Source of the DNA: an uncultured Pelagibacteraceae bacterium
GTDB taxonomy: Bacteria > Pseudomonadota > Alphaproteobacteria > Pelagibacterales > Pelagibacteraceae
Direction: 5' to 3'
DNA length: 64,000 nt
Assembly (NCBI GenBank): GCA_902563555.1
Contig: CACEXM010000001.1
Location: 1-64,000, forward strand
Shown: one piece after another, positions 38,666-46,504 of the stretch
Layout of the letters: each line of letters begins with the position of its first letter
Position numbering within the stretch: position 1 is the first letter of the stretch
Notes under the pieces: generated by a model
The model's database searches: none
The model's input: only the letters and a program-made list of their open reading frames with translations
What the model was told of the DNA's origin: nothing
Position numbers and translations under genes: made by a program

Positions 38666-38700
38666 AAAAAAAACCCCCAACAAACTAATGCTGGGGGTTT
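38666..38700 (-). terminator. Rho-independent terminator of the minus-strand binding-protein gene
   Basis: On the minus strand an 11-bp stem (38700-38690 with 38681-38671, one G-U pair) closes an 8-nt loop and is followed by T's to 38666. It begins 15 nt beyond the stop codon of the LivK-like gene at 38716. Confidence 0.88.
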
Positions 38701-38715
38701 AAATTTTAAGATAGA

Positions 38716-39897
38716 TTATCTTTGTTTTTTAGTTTTAAATTTTCCGCCTTTAACTTCTTGTTCTAAGAAAGAACCCTCAGCTTCACCGACATTAGTAAAA
38801 GTAACTCCAGTTGCACCTTCGTAGTCAACTTTTTTACCTTTAGCTAATAAGTCTAAACCTTTTTTCAATTCACCTGGATAAATTTTTGTTCCAGGGCTGT
38901 TAGCAACATCCATCACATTTTTTGCAATTGACGCTCTATCAGCTGAGTTTCCTGCTTGCATTGCTAAAACGATTAAAGCAGCAGCATCGTAAGACTCACC
39001 TGTGTACGGACCTGAGCTATCTATGTTTGCAGCACTTGCAACTTTAGAGAATACTCCCGCACCTTTTCCTGTTGAACCTGGCATTGAACCAAAAGATTTT
39101 CTTAAGTCTTTTCCAAAAGTATCAACCAATGATTGGCCGATCATTCCATCCGATAAAATAAATTTATCAAATGCACCAGAGTCTAAAGAGGCTTGAATAA
39201 TTCCTTTACCACCTTGGTCTAGGTATCCAATTACAGCTACTGCATCCCCGCCTGCTGAGGCAAGAGTTGCTACTTCAGAGGAGTAGTCTGCTTTTCCATC
39301 TTCGTGAGCAGTTACAGTAGTAACTTTAATTCCGTGTGCTTCGACAGCTGCCTTGTAAACATCTGCCAAACCTTTTCCATAATCATTATTTGTATAGGTA
39401 ATTGCAACACTTTTAACTTTTCTGTCTTTAGTAATATCAGCTAAGATTTGACCACCTCTTGCATCTGATGGTGCAGTTCTAAAGAAATATCCTTTATCAT
39501 CAAGAGTTGTTAATCCTGGTGATGTTGCTGATGGTGAAATCATTACAACACCATTTGGAACTGCAACGTTTGATGCTATTGCACCAGTTACTCCAGAGCA
39601 ATCAGCACCCATTATTGCTGCAACTCCTTGTGAAATAACTCCTTCAGCGGCTGCAGTCGCAGCGGCAGAATCTACACATGTTGAGTCAGCTCTTATCACT
39701 GAAATTTTTTTTCCACCCAGTAGGGATCCAGAATCTGAAGCTTCCTTGAAAGCAAGCTCGGCTGATGCAGCCATAGCGGGGGTTAAAGATTCAATAGGGC
39801 CGGTGAAACCCAAAATTATACCCATTTTAATTTCTGCCAAAACATTTGTTGAAAAAGCTGAAACAAATATGAAAGCAGCAACAATTAGTCTTTTCAT
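38716..39897 (-). CDS. HAAT-type ABC transporter substrate-binding protein, probably of the second system
   Basis: 393 residues with a signal peptide (about 1-21, NVLA|E). Opening MGIILGFTGPIESLTPAMAASAELAF and two-lobed fold fit the LivK family. A cysteine pair (STCVDS about 73, GADCSG about 99) may form a disulfide. No binding protein lies in the second importer block, and this gene is the nearest candidate, although it faces the other way. It has its own promoter and a strong terminator. Confidence 0.85.
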   Translation of the reverse strand: MKRLIVAAFIFVSAFSTNVLAEIKMGIILGFTGPIESLTPAMAASAELAFKEASDSGSLLGGKKISVIRADSTCVDSAAATAAAEGVISQGVAAIMGADCSGVTGAIASNVAVPNGVVMISPSATSPGLTTLDDKGYFFRTAPSDARGGQILADITKDRKVKSVAITYTNNDYGKGLADVYKAAVEAHGIKVTTVTAHEDGKADYSSEVATLASAGGDAVAVIGYLDQGGKGIIQASLDSGAFDKFILSDGMIGQSLVDTFGKDLRKSFGSMPGSTGKGAGVFSKVASAANIDSSGPYTGESYDAAALIVLAMQAGNSADRASIAKNVMDVANSPGTKIYPGELKKGLDLLAKGKKVDYEGATGVTFTNVGEAEGSFLEQEVKGGKFKTKKQR

Positions 39898-39931
39898 TAT
39901 TATCCTTTATATTTAGTTAACAATTATTTTA

Positions 39932-39960
39932 TATAAATTTAATTAAATCCGATTTGTAAA
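39932..39960 (-). promoter_or_regulatory. Putative promoter of the minus-strand binding-protein gene
   Basis: On the minus strand TTTACA (39960-39955), 17-nt spacer and TTTATA (39937-39932), leaving a leader of about 30 nt before the ATG at 39897. The region is very AT-rich, so chance matches are likely. Confidence 0.35.
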
Positions 39961-40033
39961 GATTTTCAACAAGCAAATTATCTTATTTTATAATGCGTTT
40001 AATTAATCTAGACTTAATTCATATTAATTTAAT

Positions 40034-40780
40034 ATGAAATTAACCAAAATAGAACCTCGGTTTAAAAAAAACTCTAATCCTAGGATTGGATTAATTGCTT
40101 TAGCTACTGATTTTATGATTGAGAAGGATTTTATAAACGTAATTAAAGATAAAGAGATTGATTTTTTTGTTAATAGAATTGAATGTTATAATCCCTTAAC
40201 AAAAGAAAATTTAATAAAAATGTCTGATAAAGTAACTGAAGTTACAAATAATATTTTACCCAATGAGGATATAGATTGTGTTGTTTATGGATGTACCTCT
40301 GGAACAATAGCAACAGGTCATGATGTGATTGAGAAAAAAGTAAGGGCAGCAAAACCTAAGGCTGAGTTAACAACTCCCAGCACAGCTGCGATAAAAGCTT
40401 TAAAAAAATTAAAGGCAAAAAAATTAGCTATCTTTACTCCGTATAGTAAAAAACTAAATAATGAGGTTGTTGAATATTTCAAAGAGGAAAAATTTGAAGT
40501 GGTCTCCAATTCATATTTAGATATAGCTGCAGATTATGACATTGGAAAAGTTGATCAAGATTTTATCTATGACTCTCTAGTTAATATGAATATTGAAGAT
40601 GCTGATGCTTTATTCATTTCTTGTACAGCCTTACCGGTTTTAAAAATTATAGACAGACTAGAAAAAAAATTAAACAAACCTGTTTTATCTAGTAATCAAA
40701 CATTGATTTGGGATACTTTAGAAAAAATTGGAAAAAATAATAATATCAAAGGTTTTGGAAGTTTGTTTGCCAATTCTTAA
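40034..40780 (+). CDS. EutA/maleate-isomerase-like protein (Asp/Glu racemase superfamily)
   Basis: 248 residues. Two cysteines in the superfamily's catalytic positions: VYGCTSGT (about 84-87) and ISCTALP (about 196-199), with family motif TPSTAAIKALKKL. Relatives are maleate cis-trans isomerase, arylmalonate decarboxylase and EutA of ectoine catabolism. The next gene is DoeA-like, which makes EutA the best analogue; the reaction is not proven. It precedes that gene by 2 nt. Confidence 0.7.
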   Translation: MKLTKIEPRFKKNSNPRIGLIALATDFMIEKDFINVIKDKEIDFFVNRIECYNPLTKENLIKMSDKVTEVTNNILPNEDIDCVVYGCTSGTIATGHDVIEKKVRAAKPKAELTTPSTAAIKALKKLKAKKLAIFTPYSKKLNNEVVEYFKEEKFEVVSNSYLDIAADYDIGKVDQDFIYDSLVNMNIEDADALFISCTALPVLKIIDRLEKKLNKPVLSSNQTLIWDTLEKIGKNNNIKGFGSLFANS

Positions 40781-40782
40781 TT

Positions 40783-41952
40783 ATGCTTTTTACAAAAAAA
40801 GAATACAAACAAAGATTATCTAAAGTTCAAAAAATGATGCAAGAAAAAGGCATTGAACTTTTGATTTCTCATGACACGAATAATATCAATTACCTAACGG
40901 GGTATGATGCTTGGTCATTTTATTACGCTCAATGTGCAGTGGTTCATATAAATGCTGATGAACCTATATGTTTTGTAAGAGATCAAGATGCTGGAGGGGC
41001 TTATATAAAAACATATTTAAAAAAAGAAAACATAATTGTTTATGATGAACATTATATTCATAATTGGCCAAAACATCCTTACGATTATTTAGTTAAAGTT
41101 ATTAAAGATAAAAAGTGGGATAAACTTTCTATAGGATTAGAAATGGATGCTCATTATTTTACAGCATTTTGTTATGAAAAAATTAAACAAGGTTTGCCAA
41201 ATGCAAATTTGAAAGATTCAGAGAGACTGGTTAATTGGGCAAGGCTAGTAAAATCTGACGTTGAAATAGATTATATGAAATCTGCAGCAAAAATTTCTGA
41301 AATTGGAATGAAAACAGCTTTTGACGTAATCAAACCAGGAGTTAGACAATGTGATGCTGTTGGTGAAATTCAAAAATCTTTATTTTATGGATCGCCCGAA
41401 TTTGGTGGAGAGTATTCAAGTATCGCTACTTTATTACCAACTGGAAAAGGAACTTCAGCTTCACATTTGACTGCATCACAAGACAAATTTGTTGAGGGTG
41501 AGGCAACTATTATTGAATTATCAGGGGTTTTTAAAAGATATCACGCTCCAATGGCTAGAACAGTTCTGTTAGGAAAACCTGATCAATTAAAAATCGATAC
41601 AATGAAAAAAACTATTGAAGCAATTGATGCAGGTATAAGCGCTACTAAACCAGGTAATACTGCTAATGATGTAGCGCAAGCTTTCTGGAAAGTTTTGGAT
41701 AAGTATGGAATAGAAAAGAAATCAAGAACTGGTTATTCAATTGGCATTGGTTATCCACCAGATTGGGGAGAGCATACATTAAATATTTATAAAGGTGATA
41801 TGACTGTTCTAAAACCAAATGTTTGTTTTCATATGATCGCTGTTATGCAATTTGGAGATTGGGGCGTTGAAGCTTCAGAAGCTATTAGAGTTACTGACAA
41901 AGGATCAGAACTATTTTGTAACATGTCAAAAGAACTTCACGTTAAAAGCTAA
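40783..41952 (+). CDS. DoeA-like ectoine hydrolase (peptidase M24 family)
   Basis: 389 residues with the creatinase N-terminal domain (about 8-150) and a pita-bread M24 domain. Segments ISHDTNNINYLTGYDAWSFY, EMDAHYFTAFCYE, TGYSIGIGYPPDWGEHTLN and the TIIELSGVFKRYHAPMARTV region agree with ectoine hydrolase DoeA as I recall it. Members lack the full M24 metal set, as here (Glu/Ser where Asp ligands stand in true peptidases). Opens ectoine or 5-hydroxyectoine to N-acetyl-diaminobutyrate in known systems. DoeB- and DoeD-type partners are not in the window. Confidence 0.75.
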   Translation: MLFTKKEYKQRLSKVQKMMQEKGIELLISHDTNNINYLTGYDAWSFYYAQCAVVHINADEPICFVRDQDAGGAYIKTYLKKENIIVYDEHYIHNWPKHPYDYLVKVIKDKKWDKLSIGLEMDAHYFTAFCYEKIKQGLPNANLKDSERLVNWARLVKSDVEIDYMKSAAKISEIGMKTAFDVIKPGVRQCDAVGEIQKSLFYGSPEFGGEYSSIATLLPTGKGTSASHLTASQDKFVEGEATIIELSGVFKRYHAPMARTVLLGKPDQLKIDTMKKTIEAIDAGISATKPGNTANDVAQAFWKVLDKYGIEKKSRTGYSIGIGYPPDWGEHTLNIYKGDMTVLKPNVCFHMIAVMQFGDWGVEASEAIRVTDKGSELFCNMSKELHVKS

Positions 41953-41962
41953 TTATTTAAGG

Positions 41963-41993
41963 TTGATATTTTTTCTTACAAATGTTTTATAGT
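41963..41993 (+). promoter_or_regulatory. Weak promoter candidate before the PotA-like gene
   Basis: TTGATA (41963-41968), 19-nt spacer and TATAGT (41988-41993), 10 nt before the ATG at 42004. The spacer is long, so support is modest. Confidence 0.3.
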
Positions 41994-42003
41994 TACTTAA
42001 TTT

Positions 42004-43089
42004 ATGTCGGTTAATAAAGAATTTGTTAAGTTTGATAAAGTTGATAAAAGTTATGATGGCAAAGTTTTAGTTGTCAAAGACCTCCAATTAGACATTGCAG
42101 AAGGTGAGTTTATTACCATGTTAGGTCCCTCCGGATCAGGTAAAACCACTTGTTTAATGATGCTTGCTGGATTTGAAACACCAACCAATGGAGAAATATA
42201 CCTTGATGGAAATGCAATCTCCAGTATTCCTCCGCACAAAAGAGGTATAGGAATGGTTTTCCAAAACTATGCTTTATTTCCTCATATGACAGTGTATGAA
42301 AATTTGGCTTTTCCGTTGAGAGTTAGGAAAATTCCAAAAGATGAAGCAGATAAAAAAATTGATAAGGCTTTATCTATGGTGTCCTTACAAGGATTTGCTC
42401 AAAGGATGCCAGGTCAATTATCAGGTGGACAGCAACAGAGAGTAGCAGTAGCAAGATCTTTAGTTTTTGACCCACAATTAGTTTTGATGGACGAGCCTCT
42501 TGGAGCTTTAGATAAAAATTTAAGAGAAAGTATGCAATATGAAATTAAACACATTCATGAAAGTATTGGAGTGACTGTTGTTTATGTAACTCATGATCAA
42601 AGTGAAGCACTAACCATGTCTAACCGTATTGCAGTTTTTAATGATGGAAAGGTTCAACAACTTTCTAGTCCGGATGAGTTATATGAAAAACCTGTTAATT
42701 CTTTCGTAGCAGAATTTATTGGAGAGAATAATACTTTTGCGGGAGAAGTTTCCGATATTTCAGGTGGAAAGTGTAAAGTTAAGTTAGCGAGTGCAGATAT
42801 ATTGGCAAACCCAATCTCGGTTAAGAGAAAAGGTGAGAGAACGACAGTTTCATTAAGACCTGAAAGAGCTTTAATTAATCCAAGTGATAAAATGGATAAT
42901 ATTCACAAAGGAAAAATTGAAGAAGTAATTTACCATGGAGATCACACAAGAGTTAGAATTAATTTATTAGGTAATTCTGAATTTATTCTTAAAGTCCCCA
43001 ATAGTTCGTCTAATCTTGATATTAAATTAGGAAATGAAATTAAGATTGGTTGGAACAGTGAGGATGCTAGAGCACTAGATCCAAAATAA
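42004..43089 (+). CDS. PotA-like ABC transporter ATPase (polyamine/opine family)
   Basis: 361 residues. Walker A GPSGSGKTT near 38-46, LSGGQQQRVAVARSLV signature, Walker B LVLMDEPLGALDK, VTHDQSEAL switch and a C-terminal TOBE regulatory domain (about 280-358) with SLRPERA. These features define the PotA/CysA group. Energises uptake with the binding protein and permeases encoded next. Confidence 0.92.
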   Translation: MSVNKEFVKFDKVDKSYDGKVLVVKDLQLDIAEGEFITMLGPSGSGKTTCLMMLAGFETPTNGEIYLDGNAISSIPPHKRGIGMVFQNYALFPHMTVYENLAFPLRVRKIPKDEADKKIDKALSMVSLQGFAQRMPGQLSGGQQQRVAVARSLVFDPQLVLMDEPLGALDKNLRESMQYEIKHIHESIGVTVVYVTHDQSEALTMSNRIAVFNDGKVQQLSSPDELYEKPVNSFVAEFIGENNTFAGEVSDISGGKCKVKLASADILANPISVKRKGERTTVSLRPERALINPSDKMDNIHKGKIEEVIYHGDHTRVRINLLGNSEFILKVPNSSSNLDIKLGNEIKIGWNSEDARALDPK

Positions 43090-43129
43090 AAACCATAAAT
43101 ATCTCAATTAAACAAGTAAAAAAGGGCTG

Positions 43130-43158
43130 TTGACTCTCATTATCGATCTTGTTGTAAT
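43130..43158 (+). promoter_or_regulatory. Good sigma70-type promoter of the PotD-like binding-protein gene
   Basis: TTGACT (43130-43135), exactly 17 nt, TGTAAT (43153-43158): five of six consensus matches in each box. Initiation is expected near 43165, giving a leader of about 27 nt with a GGAGG site at 43183-43187. Confidence 0.65.
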
Positions 43159-43173
43159 AGTATTTATATAAAA

Positions 43174-43183
43174 CGTTTAAACG
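43174..43183. promoter_or_regulatory. Palindrome CGTTTAAACG over the start of the ribosome-binding site
   Basis: A perfect 10-bp palindrome about 10 nt after the expected transcription start and touching the GGAGG ribosome site. It could be a repressor operator or chance in AT-rich DNA. Confidence 0.35.
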
Positions 43184-43191
43184 GAGGAAAA

Positions 43192-44307
43192 ATGAAAAAA
43201 ATTAGTAAATTATTACTAGCCCTATCTTTTTTATTTTCTATAACTACATCAGCATTCGCAGTAACAGTTGCGTCTTGGGGTGGAGCTTATACAGAAAGTC
43301 AAAAGTTAGGTTATGGTGATCCTACTGCTAAAAAGTTAGGTATTCCGATCAATTGGGTCGACTACTCAGGTGGATTATCAGAAATTAAAGCACAGAAAGA
43401 AGCAGGCAAAATTACGTGGGATATAATGGACGTATTTGCTATGGATACTATCAATGGCTGTGATGAAGGTTTATTTGTTAAATTTGATTTTGACAAAGAC
43501 TTCCCAGCAGCTCCAGATGGAACTCCTGCAAGTAAAGATTTCTTTACTAGCATGCCAAGTGAATGTGCTGTAGGAAATATTTTATACTCTTGGAACTACG
43601 CTTATAACTCAGATAACGTTAAAGGTACTCCTAAGACTATCAAAGATTTCTTTAACACTAAAAAATTCCCTGGAAAAAGAGCTATCTACAAAGGCGCTCT
43701 AACAAACTTAGAGATTGCTTTAGCTGCAGATGGTATCAAACCAGGTAAAGGTGGAGCAAAAATCTATAAAGCTTTAAACACTGACAAAGGTGTTCAAAGA
43801 GCTATGGATAAGATCAAAAAACTTTGCACAGACCCACAAGGTGGATGTGTATTTTGGTCTGCAGGTGCTCAACCACCAGAACTATTAATGAGTGGTGAAG
43901 TTGTTATGGCAACTGGCTGGAATGGTAGATTCTTTAATGCTGCTGTTGGAGAAGGTGCTCCAATCGTACAAGTATGGGATGCTCAAGGTTTAGACTACGA
44001 GTATTTCGTATTAGTTAAAGGTTCGCCAAATGAAGCTGATGCTAAAAAAGCTTTAGCTGAGATGACAAGTACAGAAGGTTTAGCAGGAAGTGCAAAATAT
44101 ATTGCATATGCCCCTTGGAGAAAATCATCTATTGCTGTAATGGAAAAAGGTGAGCCATGGTACAAAGACGGTAAAACAAATATGGTACCTAATATGCCAA
44201 CTGCACCAGCAAACACTAAAAATTACTTCTTAGTAGATCCACTTTACTGGGCTGATAACGGAACAGAACTTGGTGAAAAATGGGAAGCAATGAAAGCAGG
44301 ATTTTAA
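43192..44307 (+). CDS. PotD/PotF-like periplasmic substrate-binding protein
   Basis: 371 residues with signal peptide (about 1-23, SAFA|V). VTVASWGGAYTESQKLGYGDPTAKKLGIPINWVDYSGG is the type II binding-protein opening of the polyamine/opine/agmatine class. FYWSAGAQPPELLMSGEV-like region (FWSAGAQPPELL) forms the second lobe. Ligand unresolved: polyamine or another cationic compound. It has its own promoter and is followed by a terminator, consistent with high expression. Confidence 0.88.
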   Translation: MKKISKLLLALSFLFSITTSAFAVTVASWGGAYTESQKLGYGDPTAKKLGIPINWVDYSGGLSEIKAQKEAGKITWDIMDVFAMDTINGCDEGLFVKFDFDKDFPAAPDGTPASKDFFTSMPSECAVGNILYSWNYAYNSDNVKGTPKTIKDFFNTKKFPGKRAIYKGALTNLEIALAADGIKPGKGGAKIYKALNTDKGVQRAMDKIKKLCTDPQGGCVFWSAGAQPPELLMSGEVVMATGWNGRFFNAAVGEGAPIVQVWDAQGLDYEYFVLVKGSPNEADAKKALAEMTSTEGLAGSAKYIAYAPWRKSSIAVMEKGEPWYKDGKTNMVPNMPTAPANTKNYFLVDPLYWADNGTELGEKWEAMKAGF

Positions 44308-44346
44308 TTTTAAGTTTTAAAGATTAAAATTTTATATTATATTGAG

Positions 44347-44374
44347 AGGGCGGTTATTACTAACCGCCCTTTTT
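44347..44374 (+). terminator. Terminator between PotD-like and PotB-like genes
   Basis: AGGGCGGTTA (44347-44356) pairs with TAACCGCCCT (44361-44370) over a TTAC loop, followed by TTTTATTT. The permease gene begins at 44379, so it is probably a partial, readthrough terminator. Confidence 0.88.
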
Positions 44375-44378
44375 ATTT

Positions 44379-45632
44379 ATGAGCTCAGAAACAAAACAAA
44401 TTTTAACAACTGACGGAATCCCTTTAGAAGTTAGCCTTAAAAAAGCAGAAAAGAAAAATAAGATTAAAGCTTTTTTACTTGTTGCTCCATTATTGTTGTT
44501 CATAATTATTACATATGTGTTTCCAATAGGCGATATGCTTATGAGAAGTGTTGACGATAAAATGGTTACTGAGATGCTTCCTAAAACTTTTAAATCCATG
44601 GAAAAATGGGACGGACAGGATCTTCCTCCTGAAGAAGTATTTGAAGCTTTCTATTTTGATTTTCAAAAATTGATTGAAGAGGAGCGAGAAGGAAAACTTT
44701 CAACACAACTAAATTATACAAAGAATGGTTTTAAAAGCATTATTAAAAAATTAAGAAGAAAGTCCAAATCTTTTGAAGAGGGTAATTATAAAGAACAAAT
44801 TATGTCTGTTCATCGAAGATGGGCTGATGTTGAATATTGGAGAGCAATTAAAAGAAGAGCTCCTGCATATACTTATCAAAAATATTTAAAGGGGATTGAT
44901 ATGTATGAAAATGAAAAAGGAGAAATAATCAATGTTCCTGAAGATAGAAGAGTTCATAGAATTTTATGGATGAGGACTTTGGAGATTGCATTCTTTGTTA
45001 CAGTGTTTTGTTTTTTAATGGCATATCCAATTGCACACTTACTGGCAACATTACCAATGAAGTATAGTAACCTGTTAATGATCTGTGTCTTACTTCCTTT
45101 TTGGACCTCATTATTAGTTAGAACTGCTAGTTGGATGATTCTTCTTCAACAGCAAGGAATAGTAAATGATTTCTTTGTCATGATTGGATTAGTAAGCGAT
45201 GATAACAGGCTAGAAATGATGTTTAATAAAACAGGTAGTTATGTTGCAATGACACAAATTTTACTGCCTTTTATGGTTCTTCCACTTTATAGCGTGATGA
45301 AAACAATCTCTCCAAGTTTAATGAGAGCCGGTAAGTCATTAGGCGGAACACCTTTCGTGGCTTTTTGGAAGGTCTATTTCCCTTTAACTATTCCAGGTAT
45401 TGGAGCGGGATGTTTATTGGTTTTTATTTTAGCAATAGGTTATTACATTACCCCAGCTTTAGTTGGCGGAGCTTCAGGTACGTTAATAAGTAACCAGATA
45501 GCATTTCATATGAAAAGTACTCTAGATTGGAGTTTTGCTTCAGCAATGGGACTTATGTTGTTAAGTGGAGTATTAGTCATTTATTGGCTGTATAATAAAT
45601 TAGTTGGAATAGATAACATTAAATTAGGATAA
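44379..45632 (+). CDS. PotB-like ABC transporter permease with a long hydrophilic insert
   Basis: 417 residues where plain PotB is about 285. TM1 is at about 33-52; then a charged segment of about 135 residues (54-190, many Lys/Glu/Arg, several Trp) precedes the remaining five TM helices. The coupling EAA-type loop (SPSLMRAGKSLGGTPFVAFWKVYFP) is normal. The insert probably faces the periplasm and could contact the binding protein. I believe similar long forms exist in other marine alphaproteobacteria. Five nt before the PotC-like gene. Confidence 0.88.
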   Translation: MSSETKQILTTDGIPLEVSLKKAEKKNKIKAFLLVAPLLLFIIITYVFPIGDMLMRSVDDKMVTEMLPKTFKSMEKWDGQDLPPEEVFEAFYFDFQKLIEEEREGKLSTQLNYTKNGFKSIIKKLRRKSKSFEEGNYKEQIMSVHRRWADVEYWRAIKRRAPAYTYQKYLKGIDMYENEKGEIINVPEDRRVHRILWMRTLEIAFFVTVFCFLMAYPIAHLLATLPMKYSNLLMICVLLPFWTSLLVRTASWMILLQQQGIVNDFFVMIGLVSDDNRLEMMFNKTGSYVAMTQILLPFMVLPLYSVMKTISPSLMRAGKSLGGTPFVAFWKVYFPLTIPGIGAGCLLVFILAIGYYITPALVGGASGTLISNQIAFHMKSTLDWSFASAMGLMLLSGVLVIYWLYNKLVGIDNIKLG

Positions 45633-45637
45633 ACAAA

Positions 45638-46492
45638 ATGGCTTTACCCAAATATACAGAACCACATTATAGAATTTGGCACTATGTTTATTTGACAATC
45701 TGTGCAGCAGTATTCTTTTTTCTTGTTGCGCCATTGTTTGTTATTTTTCCATTATCTTTTAATGCTGAGGAATTTTTAGTTTTTTCAGATGGAATGAAAC
45801 GTTTAGATCCTGATGCATTTTCTTTAAGATGGTATCAAGATATGATTTATGGGACTAAAAATCCTTGGGGATTAGCTGCAAAAAATAGTTTTATCATTGC
45901 AATCTTTGCAACAATAGGTTCAGTAATACTTGGAACAGTTGCAGCTTTGGGTTTAAGCAGCAGACATATGCCTTACAAAGGTTTAATTATGGCAGTATTA
46001 ATTTCACCTATGATAGTTCCTTTAATTATTTCAGGTGTAGCGATATTTTTCTTCATGGCTAAAGTTGGATTAGCAGCCACTCACACAGGAATAGTACTTG
46101 CACATATTATTTTAGGAACACCATTTGTAGTTATTACAGTAACCGCAACTCTATCAGGGTTCGATCATAGTGTTACAAGAGCTGCAGCCAGTTTAGGTAG
46201 TGATCCTGTAAATACATTTATGAAAATCACTTTACCACTTATTTTACCAGGAGTGATATCTGGAGGGTTGTTTGCTTTTGTTACATCATTTGATGAAGTC
46301 GTAGTAGTTCTATTTTTAGCAGGATTAGAAAACACAACCATACCAATTCAAATGTGGACAGGTTTGAGGGAACAACTAAGCCCAACAATTCTTGCTGTTG
46401 CAACTTGTTTAATTATTTTATCAACATTAATATTAGTTACCGCTGAACTTTTAAGAAGAAGATCTGAAAGACTCAGAGGTATAAATCGATAA
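45638..46492 (+). CDS. PotC-like ABC transporter permease
   Basis: 284 residues, six TM helices. The coupling loop HSVTRAAASLGSDPVNTFMKITLPLILPGVISGG is typical of the PotC group. Pairs with the PotB-like protein. Followed after 12 nt by the fused dehydrogenase/hydratase gene. Confidence 0.92.
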   Translation: MALPKYTEPHYRIWHYVYLTICAAVFFFLVAPLFVIFPLSFNAEEFLVFSDGMKRLDPDAFSLRWYQDMIYGTKNPWGLAAKNSFIIAIFATIGSVILGTVAALGLSSRHMPYKGLIMAVLISPMIVPLIISGVAIFFFMAKVGLAATHTGIVLAHIILGTPFVVITVTATLSGFDHSVTRAAASLGSDPVNTFMKITLPLILPGVISGGLFAFVTSFDEVVVVLFLAGLENTTIPIQMWTGLREQLSPTILAVATCLIILSTLILVTAELLRRRSERLRGINR

Positions 46493-46504
46493 AAATTTCA
46501 TTTC

